In this document: positions 33,580 through 48,054 of the stretch, one piece after another
Position numbering within the stretch: position 1 is the stretch's first letter
Layout: the number at the start of each line of letters is the position of its first letter
Assembly: GCA_029931535.1 (NCBI GenBank)
Contig: JAQPZY010001501.1
Location: 1,496,501 to 1,560,500, forward strand
Direction: 5' to 3'
DNA: 64,000 nt
Source of the DNA: Margaritifera margaritifera
Taxonomy: Eukaryota; Mollusca; Bivalvia; Unionida; Margaritiferidae
Notes under the pieces: model-generated
What the model was told of the DNA's origin: nothing
Databases searched by the model: none
Seen by the model: only the letters and a program-made list of their open reading frames with translations
Program-made: the position numbers and the translations under genes

Positions 33580-34985
33580 AAACTTTATAACAGTACTTTG
33601 TTTAATGTGGACCAGAGATTCTTAGTCAGTTGACGCCAAAACGTTTTGAGTTCAAGACCGACGAGACAGGTGTGGTCTAAAGTATGGACTCTTGACTCAT
33701 CAGACACAGCAAAAAACCGCATCGATATGGTCGAAATGCTAGAAAGGCAAGCCTATATAAGCAAATGTATGCAACTGGTGGTCAAAATTGTCCTGTCAGA
33801 TCCATCAAAATATTACCAGGTACGTTTCAAATTCAGATATGAAGCTCTCTATTGCCACATTGATAAAACACACTTGAAAAAGAGTAGGATACAGGCAAGT
33901 CAGTAGTTGTTTGCCATAGGTTTGCAACAATACTGGGATCTGTGCTAGATACACTGCCCACTGCTTGCGTGCCATAGTGCTTAACGCAATGACAGATGAT
34001 AACCTTCTAGTTATGCACGTCATGTCCCTGTCTGACAATTCCAACTAACTGTCCTTGAGACTAAGACCAAGCACGCAACATAAACAACAAATGTGCAGAA
34101 TTATTTCAGCTCCAATATGTCATCCTCTATTGCTATATGTACCTTAAGTTCAGAACTACATACTGTAAATGTTGAAATTATCCCTACAAGAGTAACCACT
34201 AATCCAGGAATACTGGCACAAGTTGGAGGAATTGTGTAATCAAATCATAGTTTGCACATAAGTATTGGCACAAATATTTATATATATATACTGCTTAATA
34301 CCAATTTATAAAAATACTTATTAATTTCAAAATAATATTGGCATTTAATACATTGCCTTCTTTGAATACCAAAAGAATGTGACATAGTCTACGAAAATGA
34401 GTCTTTCGATATGTTTCTTTACCAAAGTTTCTTAAATCCAAAGCAGTTTCAATTCTACACTGGACTGAGTGATATTTTTAAATATAATTGTTGTAAGAGA
34501 ATTTTCGTGCAAGTTCGTGCAGTTCGTGCAAAACTATATTCTTGTTATTGCGATTAAGTGCAATGAATCAGAAACATAAACAGTGTAAAAATCGAGTGAA
34601 TAATATAGAAATGCACGCGAAGAACCATTCACAAATAATTTACAAAATATGAAATTTATACCGAGTGATCAACAACACTTGTGGGAAACAGTGAGATATT
34701 GAATTAAAAAGTCTTTGTCGTCTACTATTCCACACTTAATAAAGAAGGATCAGTTGGGTAAACTTGATTTTGCCATTTACTGATGATAAAATAAATATTG
34801 TTATTAAACGAACATATTTGCTGTGTCTCTGACCTTGATAATTGTAATGTTTACTTTTCCAACTTACCATTCGGCACACATCTTTTTCCTCCCTGCGATT
34901 TTACAGAAAACAAAAATTGTGGAAATCATTTTACCAATTAATACAGCTTCCTATCCGGGTGGCGTTACTCATTGATTATGGAAAA
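33580..34985. other. no gene seen
   Basis: An 86-codon plus-strand ORF (33646-33906) overlaps a 79-codon minus-strand ORF; neither shows a motif. A weak B-box-like GTTCAAGAC near 33650 has no convincing A-box partner. Confidence 0.4.
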
Positions 34986-34989
34986 TTAT

Positions 34990-35360
34990 TGCTGATTCTA
35001 TCTCACTCCAATTGATACTTTTTTAAACATATCAATATTAAAAATTGTTTTCTAGTCTGCTGGAAAGAAGCGCACCTTATTTCGTTAGTTCTGTATATAT
35101 AAAAAGCGATATCAGAATAATTAGAAATTACAGGCTAATTTCTCTATTGAGTTGTGTCTGCAAGTTACTTGCAATAATACTCTTTAAGCAGATGTATAAT
35201 TATATCTGGTATCGAAAACTTATAAATAAATTCCAGCCAGGCTTTCAACCAGGTCATTCAAGTATTATTTTTTTTAAAATGGAAGTCTTTGGATTCTCGC
35301 GAACATGCCTTCATCGCATTCTGTGACATGTCTAAGGCATTTATTAGGGTCTGACACGGA
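34990..35360 (+). pseudogene. LINE reverse transcriptase fragment
   Basis: Plus-strand relic of a non-LTR RT. Blocks in order: IIADSIS (about 35000), then RNYRLISLLSCVCKLL, FKQMYNYIW and NKFQPGFQPGHSS, typical of the fingers of LINE ORF2. After a frame change near 35280, AFIAFCDMSKAF corresponds to RT motif A, followed by a stop (V-stop-HGG) where related proteins read on. Neither the YxDD motif nor an endonuclease is present. It is a truncated, frame-broken relic of a lineage different from the 29.8-kb one. Confidence 0.8.
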
Positions 35361-35499
35361 GGCACACGCCTTGTCGTTACCCCTAGCTCAGATGGAAAAT
35401 GGATTCGCCATATGGATATCCTTATAAGAAGATGTACTAAGATACTTAGGAATGTAAAGGCTGAAATTTTCGTCAAATCTGAAATGAAACTGTTATGTC

Positions 35500-38648
<3,149 letters not shown>

Positions 38649-38705
<57 letters not shown>
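38649..38705. repeat. (GA)n microsatellite
   Basis: About 28 GA units. Confidence 0.95.
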
Positions 38706-38709
<4 letters not shown>

Positions 38710-38933
38710 AAAAGAGGAAGAAAAAAATGAAATTGGCCTAAGTATGGAAATCTAGGTTTAAACTAATTACATTAGGGCAGATATTCTTCCTTAATGGAAA
38801 AAGAAAGTAGTTCCAAAAGTAATATTTCCACTGTGCGATAAAAGTGGTATGGTATCGTCACTGTGGCGATATCATTTTTCTCCCACTGATATATTTCAAT
38901 ATTTCGTTATGAAATGTGTAACAAGAAGTGTTA

Positions 38934-38999
38934 TGAACCAGTAAACCTCGTATTGATCAACGCGAAGAGGATGTCAATATGATTGGTATACTGGTTCAT
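38934..38999. repeat. inverted repeat, about 66 bp
   Basis: ATGAACCAGTA (left) and TACTGGTTCAT (right) are exact reverse complements, and pairing continues inward imperfectly around GCGAAGAGG. It could be a small palindromic element or a hairpin. No target duplication was identified. Confidence 0.55.
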
Positions 39000-39009
39000 G
39001 AAACTTCAT

Positions 39010-42000
39010 ATTCATTAAAAAAGGAGTATAATTCTTTAATTACATGATTTAGAGTTTTTTTAAGAAAACAAGCAAACTTCATGACGCTAAGAACTTAACG
39101 CTATGACGTCAATTATATGAAATAACGTCATAATTATGCGACACGAAGACTGACAATAGGATATAAAAAAAATATCACATATCATGTAACGCTGTGCTAC
39201 GCAATGAAAAGCTAGCTCACGGAATCACGTAATAAGTATAGGTTATTAACTGAGTATTGAAATATATTGGGCCCGAGGACATTCTACACCACATGAACAA
39301 GCGCCCATGATTTTTCAATACTCAATAACATTTTTATTATATACTTAAAAAACAAGCACATTAATCGTTCTGTTATGTTATAGGAATAACATAATTAAAA
39401 CAAAAATGTATTTCAACGTTGTATTGAACATTTTCATTGTATGGATGAAACTCGATCACCGCGCAGTAATAAACGCTACTTTACTGCTATGGAAGCGCGC
39501 GCATTCAAAGGGTGATTCTCCTTCAGCAGTGAACAAATCTAAGTTTGCTAAAGAGGATGGAATGTCATCTAGCAAAAGAAACACAACGAAATACTGATAT
39601 AAGAAAAATGACGCAATACATGAATGAAAATTGAAGATACAATTATGAAAAGATGAGCCAGAAACATTCCGTCTAAAGGTGGTCGTTGTGATTGCCTTTA
39701 TTCGATGTTGCTATAATGGCGGTGGGTAAATTTGAAATGCGCCGTGTGCGTCAGGATTATTGGCAGGGTATTGTGGCCCATCTGTCTTGGATAATACCTG
39801 AAAATGAGGATATAGATTCATTTTGGAGTCGCTTGTGTTTCTTTAAATTTCTAGTACAGGATAAAACAATGCTATTGAGAGTGCATACAAGTGCACTATT
39901 TACGAGCTGTACTGTATTAAGATCTTCTTTTTTTAATTTGGATAATAGATACTTTCTTTAGATGATAGATAGATCTATTGCATATAAAGAGTAATACCAA
40001 ATATCATCATTTTCCAAACAGTCGATTCTCCGTCACTGGCGTCAGGTTTAAAATGCTAACAATCATTGTTAAGCGTTAGATTTATGCTGTTGTCAGCATT
40101 CGACGTTTCTGTGGACATTTTTATTTAGCCATAGCCAGAAGTAGTTCATCGAATGAAGGCACGTGTTTACCATTTAAGGAAGCGGTGAATATTTTTGCTT
40201 AACTACGGTCAATACCGCTGGATACCGACCGGTAGCAACAACGTAAAACAAATAGGACTGTTTATAAAGTATATAATAATTCTATTTATTGCATACGGGC
40301 AAAATACTGTTTCGAAAATCATTGGCCGTGTTTGGGCATATTCATTTACTTTTAGGTGCGGTAACTTAGCTAACTGGACGAGTAGAGATAATCAGTGCAC
40401 ACATTTGCTGATGTACATGTTGCATATGTGGCAATACAATTGACATCACATACGTCCGAAACGTACATTTTAAACTTAATTTGTAGTTAAAGGTAGGGTA
40501 CATGCGTTCAGCGGTGTAAATGTATCTAATAATTTGACTTACTGAGCTCCATCTCGGTAACATCTCCTTTATTATTGATTAATAGAGATATAATGTTTGC
40601 ACAAAATTATGTACGCTGTATAATATTCCAGATATGATGAGAAGTTAACCTTTCTTTGAAATCATTCGACTCTACTGGTATAAAACAAGTTGTACAATAT
40701 TATAAACATGCTAATGAAGATGGTTATATAATTTACACAATCACAATCACAATCAGAGACAGTATACTTACAAAAGCACATGACATGCTTCTAATATTAA
40801 TCCGTTTGCAGCTGATCATGATGAACATGGTCAGTTGTTGTCAAAAATTTGCTGAATTAATATCTTTTTTTTGTGTGCATCTATTCCAGCTAATTTGCTG
40901 AGTAGGAAAGTCATTGTTTTCACAATAAATAACTCTCCCTCCCTTTAATCCAATGAAATGAAGAAACAACTTAGTGGAAATTATGTCAGCACTTGTGAAA
41001 ACCCAAGATCAAGGAGGTATAGGCTACGCACCAATATTGAAAACAGGTGTCTAACATTCTGGTCTAATTTGTTTTTTAAAGCTAAGTGTAGCGCTTTTGG
41101 ATATGATTATTCATTTCAGCCTCATGCATGTTTGGTATTCACCAATTTAAATCTGAAAATGAAATATACGCAGAATCGTCTGAGCCAGGCAATAACGTTG
41201 AAAATAAATTGAATGATAGCGTCACAATAAACAAGGGTTCATGCGACCTAGTTGCCATGATAAGATTGATTAATTTTTGGATCGGTTTTGCTAAAGACTA
41301 CGTTAATCAACTCTTTGATTGGTTTTCCTTAGGGTAAATATGGGTAAGTCAACAATTTTCCCTCTTCTATTTAGCTTTGGTCGAACAGAGCAATATCAAA
41401 ACCAATGATACGTACAGATTTCGAATGTTTAACAAATACTTTTTTTTTCTTCTAGTAAACCCAGATATCTATTGGTGAGGAAATCAGGAAGATACCATTG
41501 AAGGAACTTGTCCATATATACTTGTCTACACTTTATAAAAGTACATACTAACGACAAACCAAATAACAATTAATCGACCGGTATTACCAATATTCAAATA
41601 GCACTCCTTTCTTTACCTGATACTTGTTGGGAATATTTTTTAAAATTTTAAATACATAGTTTTAGGAAGGAAAAAAAATTGAAATGATATTCTCTGGCTT
41701 TATTGCTTTTTCAAGTACACTAAAACATCTTCTGATGAAAGCAAGAATAGAGACCTATCTCTTCCCGAACAAATTAAAATTTGATTAATCCTTTTATTTA
41801 ATCCTTCGATCTTCTAACTTCATTAGCCAAACCAAAATTTTATTCGCATTATATTTATTTAATGATCGAGTCATTATTCATGCTTCCAGATTTTTCTTTA
41901 TCCTTGTGCCGAAGAACGCAGATGCAGTTTCAAAAAGTTTTCGTAAATGTAAACGAAAGAGACACTTTAGTGAAGAATAAAGCATGACTGGATACGTAAA

Positions 42001-44250
42001 CAAATCTATTTTTTTCTCATCAATATCAATATTTTCATGCTTTTTTGAGGAGTCTCATATTTTGCTTCTGACAAGACACCGTCAGGGCCAAAGGAGCAAC
42101 TAAGGTTCACGCAATTAACAGAATGGAGGCAGCAATTTTATCCGGCTCCAATTGGCAAATAAGCCAGTTGTCTGTGCAAATATGGCCTGGATGGTTACTC
42201 TGTTCTGATATTTGGTATAGATTGATTTTGACTAGATTTTATATGCAAAGGCAAACATAGCATGACTGTGACCTTGTACAAAAAATCGCAAATGATACAA
42301 TTTGCACAGGTTCAGACCCTTAAGTGCAATTAGAAACCACGAGTTGTATTGCACAAAATTTTAACTTTCTTCTATAAAATATCTATAACATAAAATAAAC
42401 GTTAATATTTAAGATATGTAGATATTATTGGTTTTAGATAAATACATATTAGTCCACTTTGCTGGTCAAATTTGCTTATATATTTTACGGAATGACATCA
42501 TGCACATTTTGTTAGCCAGTGCTTACTGTCTTGTTTGTGCATATCGACTTCAACAATTGCACATTTTGAAATGTAAATGTCAAGCACTTATTGTTTATCT
42601 TGACATCACCATGACGACGTGATCCGGTGATAAAGGATACATGAGAGCCTTTGTCAGTTTGTGTGCACTGTGATTGAGATATTGAGAGTCGTGTGATATA
42701 AGACAACACACAGCATGGTGTAAAATGGACAAATTCCCTATCAGTCTTCTACAGTGGAAAACACAGTAATAAATAAAGGAATAAGAGAAAATGTGATTTC
42801 TTCCCTGGCTCCGCGACAAATCAATTTTCAAGAAACTTATAAACTATATCGCAAGACGTCAGTTGACATTTTCGCTTCTATTTTTATGTGGTTAAAAAGT
42901 TTAAAATAAGCCTGTTAATATCACTTATCTTTGGATATCTTGGGGAAAATAATTCATTCTAAAAGTAATACATCGCAAAAATACCATGAAAGATTTCTTG
43001 ACAACACCATAAAAATGCAGTATTTATCGTACTTCGTGCGAATACAGAAAACATGTGCGCCTTGTCAGTTACGGCACATCAACAGTGCCGGTGACGACAC
43101 TAAAACAAGATTGGCGTCTTACTTCATTTCCTTTCGCGCCATTTCTCATAGAGAGCTGTTAATTTTAGATGGTACTTAGATAGCGAAAGAACCTGCATAC
43201 AGAGGCACATGCCATTTAAATAAGCTTAGAAAAACGTCTCCTTGTTTTGAACCTTTTTCCAGTATAATTGTTAAATAAAGTACAAGAAAACTTTTTATAT
43301 GCGCTAATTAGCATTTATTTCAGTTTCATAAATGAAAATTACAGAATTTTGTTTACTGTTTACAGAATTCAAAAGAAAGTATTTTCGTCAAGCTGAAGTT
43401 AATAAAGATGCAAGGACATTAAAGTGTGCCTCTGTCAAATATTTACAACACTTATTATGTGAAACATGTACAAACTGGCTGTTTTCTAAATGCCAATTTT
43501 TCATTAAAAAGGTTTAACCTCTCGATTCTTAGTTGTCTCTTACATCATATGATAAAAATTAAATCTATTCTCCAGCAAAATTTTGGGCATCCCGACAAAA
43601 TACTTCCTTATGGAGCTACTGGGTACCAAAATGTTTGCCATTACCTGAAGTTCTGTCATTCATTAAGCACTTCGGTTGTCATTAATTATTGGAAATTACG
43701 ATGTCCTACTCAAGAACAAGTTTTCTCTTTATAGTTATGTGTCATTTAAGGACCTATTTGTTCAAAATCGTACAATGAGCAATTCTGAAACAACAGATTA
43801 TATGTGGATATGATTAAACAAATGTATGTGAAATATTAGTTAGAGGTAGAAACCACATAAAACTTAGTTTATTCATCTTGGTGCTTCTTTTTAGCGTCTA
43901 ACATTGTTAAATTATCAGATAATGCGATTTCCGATCTGGCAGTTATAAAGCATAGCTATTTTTTCTCTTCGAACGTAATGTTGAGAAGTTTGAGATGCAA
44001 ATAAAAAGAAGTGATAGGAGGGTTTTTCCTTGATATTGTCAGATTGACAGCTCCGGGACCAATCAGAGCTTTATTCACACATTTTGAGTGTTACGTTTGA
44101 TTTCATGCAGAGACTTTAACATAGAATGTCCGTGATTACACTATTTAACGCGGTGATCGGGTTTAACTTTGGAACCATCAGAGCCAATTCTTGATTGAAG
44201 TGGCATGCGTCTGAGAGACACGTCATGGCCCATTCAATTTACAATTGTAT
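39010..44250. other. long gene-free stretch
   Basis: Over 5 kb with no recognisable coding region, element end or sizeable tandem repeat. ORFs of 60-102 codons are scattered on both strands and are AT-biased. Nothing here reached the level of support needed for a call, although small exons of a host gene could be hidden. Confidence 0.4.
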
Positions 44251-44253
44251 CAC

Positions 44254-44355
44254 ATTGTTACTTCAGATCAACAAAGAGACATATCCATTATATATAACAT
44301 ATTTATTGTTACTTCAGATCTACAAAGAGACATATCCATTATATATAACATATTT
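44254..44355. repeat. 51-bp direct duplication
   Basis: Two near-identical copies of a unit starting ATTGTTACTTCAGATC and containing AAAGAGACATATCCATTATA; they differ at about one position. A (GTT)n run follows at 44373-44388. Confidence 0.85.
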
Positions 44356-44488
44356 ATTCGAACTTCTTTTTTGTTGTTGTTGTTGTTGAGAAAGAGCTTA
44401 TTAAGCGATAGTAAAATAAACAAATAAAGTAAACGAAAATACTTTCTCCGAGATTCAGTTATGATAATAGTCAGTGCCAGCAGTATCT

Positions 44489-44510
44489 TGTATATATATA
44501 TATATATATA
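44489..44510. repeat. short (TA)n tract
   Basis: About 11 TA units immediately adjoining the hammerhead-bearing segment, on its 3' side when read on the minus strand. Confidence 0.9.
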
Positions 44511-44690
44511 AGGACACAAAAATTCATAACGGAGCAAACACAAAAGTTTCCCAACGTTTCGAGCTAAACGAGCTCTTCGTCAGGGGAAGAAATAATTTAC
44601 ATCCACAAACCACAAAACTAAGACCAAACACAAAAGCCAAAATACTTCTTGATTCCTACATGTTTAAATGACAGGAAAATAAACAAACAA
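44511..44690 (-). mobile_element. Penelope-like element terminal segment (candidate)
   Basis: The segment carries the hammerhead motif and ends against a (TA)n tract. Hammerhead motifs of this short-stem-III type are known from the terminal repeats of Penelope-like retroelements. I see no Penelope RT or GIY-YIG frame in the next 1 kb, so this would be a solo terminal repeat or severely truncated copy. The outer boundary at about 44690 is a guess. Confidence 0.45.
44547..44591 (-). ncRNA. type I hammerhead ribozyme motif
   Basis: Read on the minus strand: stem I 5' side TTCCC (44588-44584), core CTGACGA (44583-44577), one extra A, stem II GAGCT / AGCTC with loop CGTTT (44575-44561), core GAAA (44560-44557), and stem III of only two pairs (AC with GT, 44557-44554, no loop). 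The cleavage-site base is T at 44553, and the stem I 3' side GGGAA (44552-44548) pairs with TTCCC. All invariant core bases are present. A two-pair stem III is typical of hammerheads in Penelope-like elements, proposed to work as dimers. The extra A before stem II is a tolerated natural variation. It would self-cleave the element RNA; activity is inferred, not shown. Confidence 0.7.
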
Positions 44691-45282
44691 AGGATAAACA
44701 ATAGAAGAAAGAGAGAAGACAAAATTAAAAAGCGTTTCAACGTTGTCGGTGACTCCAATCCCATAGACAGAGATCCATTATAAATGGCCCAGGCTTGGGT
44801 TTTCTATTTTCGTGCTTATTTTGTGTGTTATTTAAGAGCATTTCCTGTCGTCACTTTAATATTATTCACCGTACAAGAGGTTATCGCCCTTGATATTCTC
44901 ATCGAACCCAAATTATTATTTTTGTCGCCTGTCTTCATATCTGTCTGAATGAGACTCAAGGAAATAGCGAACATAAATGTGACACAGCATACAAAAAACA
45001 CTATGTAATTCTGATTCATTGATTTGTATATGGAGATAATATATTGCTTAAAACAATATGCAGCTTTTATCAGACAAAATATATTTGCAACATAAGCCTT
45101 GAATATTTGGAGGAAATAAAACGGTTCCACGATGGTCCGAAGCCTTTACCAATCTCATTTAGATTTTTCCTATCTACTCTGTGAGTGCAGGTTTCATTCA
45201 ATATCCAGAGCCTTGATAGTGCTTTATTTTATAATTTGCTAACAGCCATATTTCATTCTACCTTGATAGCATTCTACCATCA

Positions 45283-45713
45283 GGTGATGAAACATGGATT
45301 AACTTTTTTGAACACGACTCAAGAGAAACTAATAAAGTTTGGATTGAAGAAAACGACCAGAGACCACAAATCTCTAGATGTAGTCGGACTGTCAAGAGAG
45401 TTTTAAAAGCATTATTTTTCGATGTAAAAGGCCCGGTAGTACAGGTACTTGCGCCTGACTATGTTAGTGTCACTGGACATTTTTGTGTCCCCCAAAGTGT
45501 TGCAAAAAGTTGGAGCACTACCGAACAACCCGTCCGCGTACCGGTCCCTGATGAATCCATCTGCTCCATGACAACACGCGGGTGCATAAATCCGCTGTCC
45601 TGACAGACTTTCTGATGGAGCACAGCATCCTAACTTTGCCACATCCTCCATACAGCGCCAATTTAGCTCCAAGTGATTTTGGCTGAATCCCGTTATCAAA
45701 GATTCGCTGAAGG
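45283..45713 (+). pseudogene. mariner-family transposase relic (DD34D)
   Basis: Plus-strand remains of a Tc1/mariner transposase catalytic domain, which would cut and join element ends at TA sites. First aspartate: GDETW (Asp codon 45286-45288), followed by CSRTVKRVLKALFFDVKGPVVQ in one open frame to about 45600. After a frameshift near 45560 the next frame gives LLHDN (second Asp, 45570-45572) and PHPPYSANLAPSDFG (third Asp, 45675-45677), then a stop. Exactly 34 residues separate the second and third Asp, the mariner signature. The N-terminal DNA-binding half is not readable upstream and no inverted terminal repeats were found. A 126-codon minus-strand frame over it is an antisense shadow. 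Confidence 0.85.
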
Positions 45714-45869
45714 GCCGACTATTTGAAAGCCGCCATGCGGTTGGAAGAGTAGTTTTCCAGTGGATGAACAACATGCCAAAAAGTGAATACAATATAACAT
45801 TTAATAATTGGATATTCAGACTGATAAAGTGTGTAGAGATGCATGGGGAGTACGCTGATGGGATGCCCT

Positions 45870-46840
45870 GACGTACTGTTCACTAATAAAGAATTTTGTT
45901 GGACAGAGCAATAATATTCAGAACCTTTTAAATACCCGTCGTACTTTTAATACAAACTTTATGCTTGGGACGGCTCAATAAACCTCGAAAAATATTTCAT
46001 TTAAAGAATTGTATTGCCTTTAAGTATATAGGTGAGCAATGGGATTGGACCATAAGTTTTCACAACTGGTCAATGGTCCTCTCCGTTGCAAGTATTATTC
46101 ATAGAGATCAATGTATAGGTGACGGCACTAAGCATGTTTTATTAATATGCCATACAAAAGACAAAATAATATAAAATAAATAAAAAATGTCACAATACAG
46201 AAAATTGTATTCAGAAACACGTTACAAAGAATAAGAAGTGGACGAATGAAGATAAGAAGAAAGATGATTGGAGAGTAGTGAACCCTTTAAACGGAAAATA
46301 AATATAAATCCAATAAAACAAAAGAAAGTAAAAAGGGAAAAGGTGAACATAGATGTATGGAAAGTAAAAACTAAAACTATATAGACAAAACTTGTAGATG
46401 TAGGAAACGTTCACACACGAAGACAGCCGAAGCTTTACAACCTGTCGAAATTAGTTCAATTTTAAAGATAATGACACATAATGAGCAGTTGCATGTATTG
46501 AGTATTATCAGATTTATCACTTGAAAACAAGTATCTTTGTTATGCTGCATTATTTATCACTTGAAAACAAGGATCTTTGTTATGCTCCATAATATCTTCG
46601 ACCATTTAATGGTTAAGACGAACTACGTGTGACTTTTAATCAGAGAAAATAACATTTCGTTTGAAGGTGATATATAATTATTAGTGAGAGGATATGAAGA
46701 AAAAAAAGACAACCTTAGTAGTTAGCAAGATTATGCACATACTTAAATCACCGTATAAATTAAACGTTAATTAAGCTCATTTATACAAAGACCACAGTCC
46801 ACAATATATGAGAAGAATACAACCTGTAGAATAATGCGTA
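45870..46840. other. no gene seen; small duplication inside
   Basis: Two copies of a 40-bp unit (ATTTATCACTTGAAAACAAG then KATCTTTGTTATGCT) lie in tandem at 46512-46590. Otherwise nothing is recognised. Confidence 0.45.
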
Positions 46841-46844
46841 CTAT

Positions 46845-46846
<2 letters not shown>

Positions 46847-46880
<34 letters not shown>
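46847..46880. repeat. (GA)n microsatellite
   Basis: About 17 GA units. Confidence 0.9.
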
Positions 46881-46883
<3 letters not shown>

Positions 46884-47013
46884 CACGTTATCCATACATG
46901 TTTGTGTTTAACATGTACTTTACTACGATTAAATTGGCGCAAAAACTTGTAATTAAACAATAAGCAACTGGCGTAAGTGAATAAAAGGGTAAACTAGTGG
47001 GCAGATGGGAAAG

Positions 47014-47270
47014 AGAAGAGAGATAGATAAATAGATGCTGCTGACTTATTAGATATCTCCTGCGATATAAATATACATAGGTTGTTAGATAGATAAATAA
47101 ATGCTGGTAACGTATTAGAGATCTACTGCGATAGATAGATGATAGTTTAAGGTTGTTAAATAATTAGATATCTATTGCGATAAATATATAGATAGATAAA
47201 AAGATCGATAGATAAATGTTGCTAAATTATTAGACATCTACTGTGATGAATAGATAGACACAAATAACTC
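47014..47270. repeat. degenerate GATA-rich tandem repeat, about 60-75 bp period
   Basis: Four diverged copies sharing GATAGATAAATA, then GCTG/GTTG, TTATTAGATATCT and CTGYGAT. Spacing varies. Confidence 0.6.
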
Positions 47271-47503
47271 GTAGATTTGTTGTACAGGTTTACAATAATA
47301 CACTTTAACTGAACGTTATCTCATGTGAGGCATCAACACCCACGCACCCCACCCCACCCTACTCCAAAAAAGACATAAATAAATTTGAATAACCTAAAAA
47401 AGAATGTGAAGTCAATGGAACCTAATTAATGATTCCACTAACAGGTAGAACTGCACTCAAAATACATATATTAAAGTTCCATATGAATCATAAACCGGCG
47501 ATA

Positions 47504-48045
47504 AGATTACCTAGAAATCAATCTCTTTGGTTCTTCATAGGGTCTACACGAAACAGGGAAAATAAATCGGTCTCTTAGGTTTTTCATAAGGTTTACGTGA
47601 AACAGGGAGAAGATTACCTAGAAATCAATCTCTTTGGTTCTTCATAGGGTCTACACGAAACAGGGAAAATAAATCGGTCTCTTAGGTTTTTCATAAGGTT
47701 TACGTGAAACAGGGAGAAGATTACCTAGAAATCAATCTCTTTGGTTCTTCATAGGGTCTACATGAAACAGGGAAAATAAATCGGTCTCTTAGGTTTTTCA
47801 TAAGGTTTACGTGAAACAGGGAGAAGATTACCTAGAAATCAATCTCTTATGTTCTTCATAAGGTTTGTGTGAAACAGCGAGAAGATTACATTGAAATCAA
47901 TGTCTAAGGTTCTTCATAAGGTTTACGTGAAACAGCGAGAAGATTACCCAGAAATCAATCTCTTAGGTTCTTCATAAGGTTTACGTGAAACAGCGAGAAG
48001 ATTACCTAGAAATCAACCTTTTATGTTCGTGATAAGGTTTAGGAA
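47504..48045. repeat. higher-order tandem repeat (107-bp dimers then 58-bp monomers)
   Basis: Repeat starts (AGATTAC) lie at 47504, 47611, 47718 and 47825, spaced exactly 107 bp, then at 47883, 47941 and 47999, spaced 58 bp. Each 107-bp unit is a 58-bp monomer plus a related 49-bp monomer; both contain TTCATARGGTYTACRYGAAACAG. Near-identity of the 107-bp units indicates recent dimer amplification beside older monomers. Confidence 0.9.
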
Positions 48046-48054
48046 AATGAAACA

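Noticed and set aside
45412..45792. 126-codon minus-strand ORF
   Set aside because: Antisense shadow of the mariner transposase relic, which has catalytic motifs on the plus strand.
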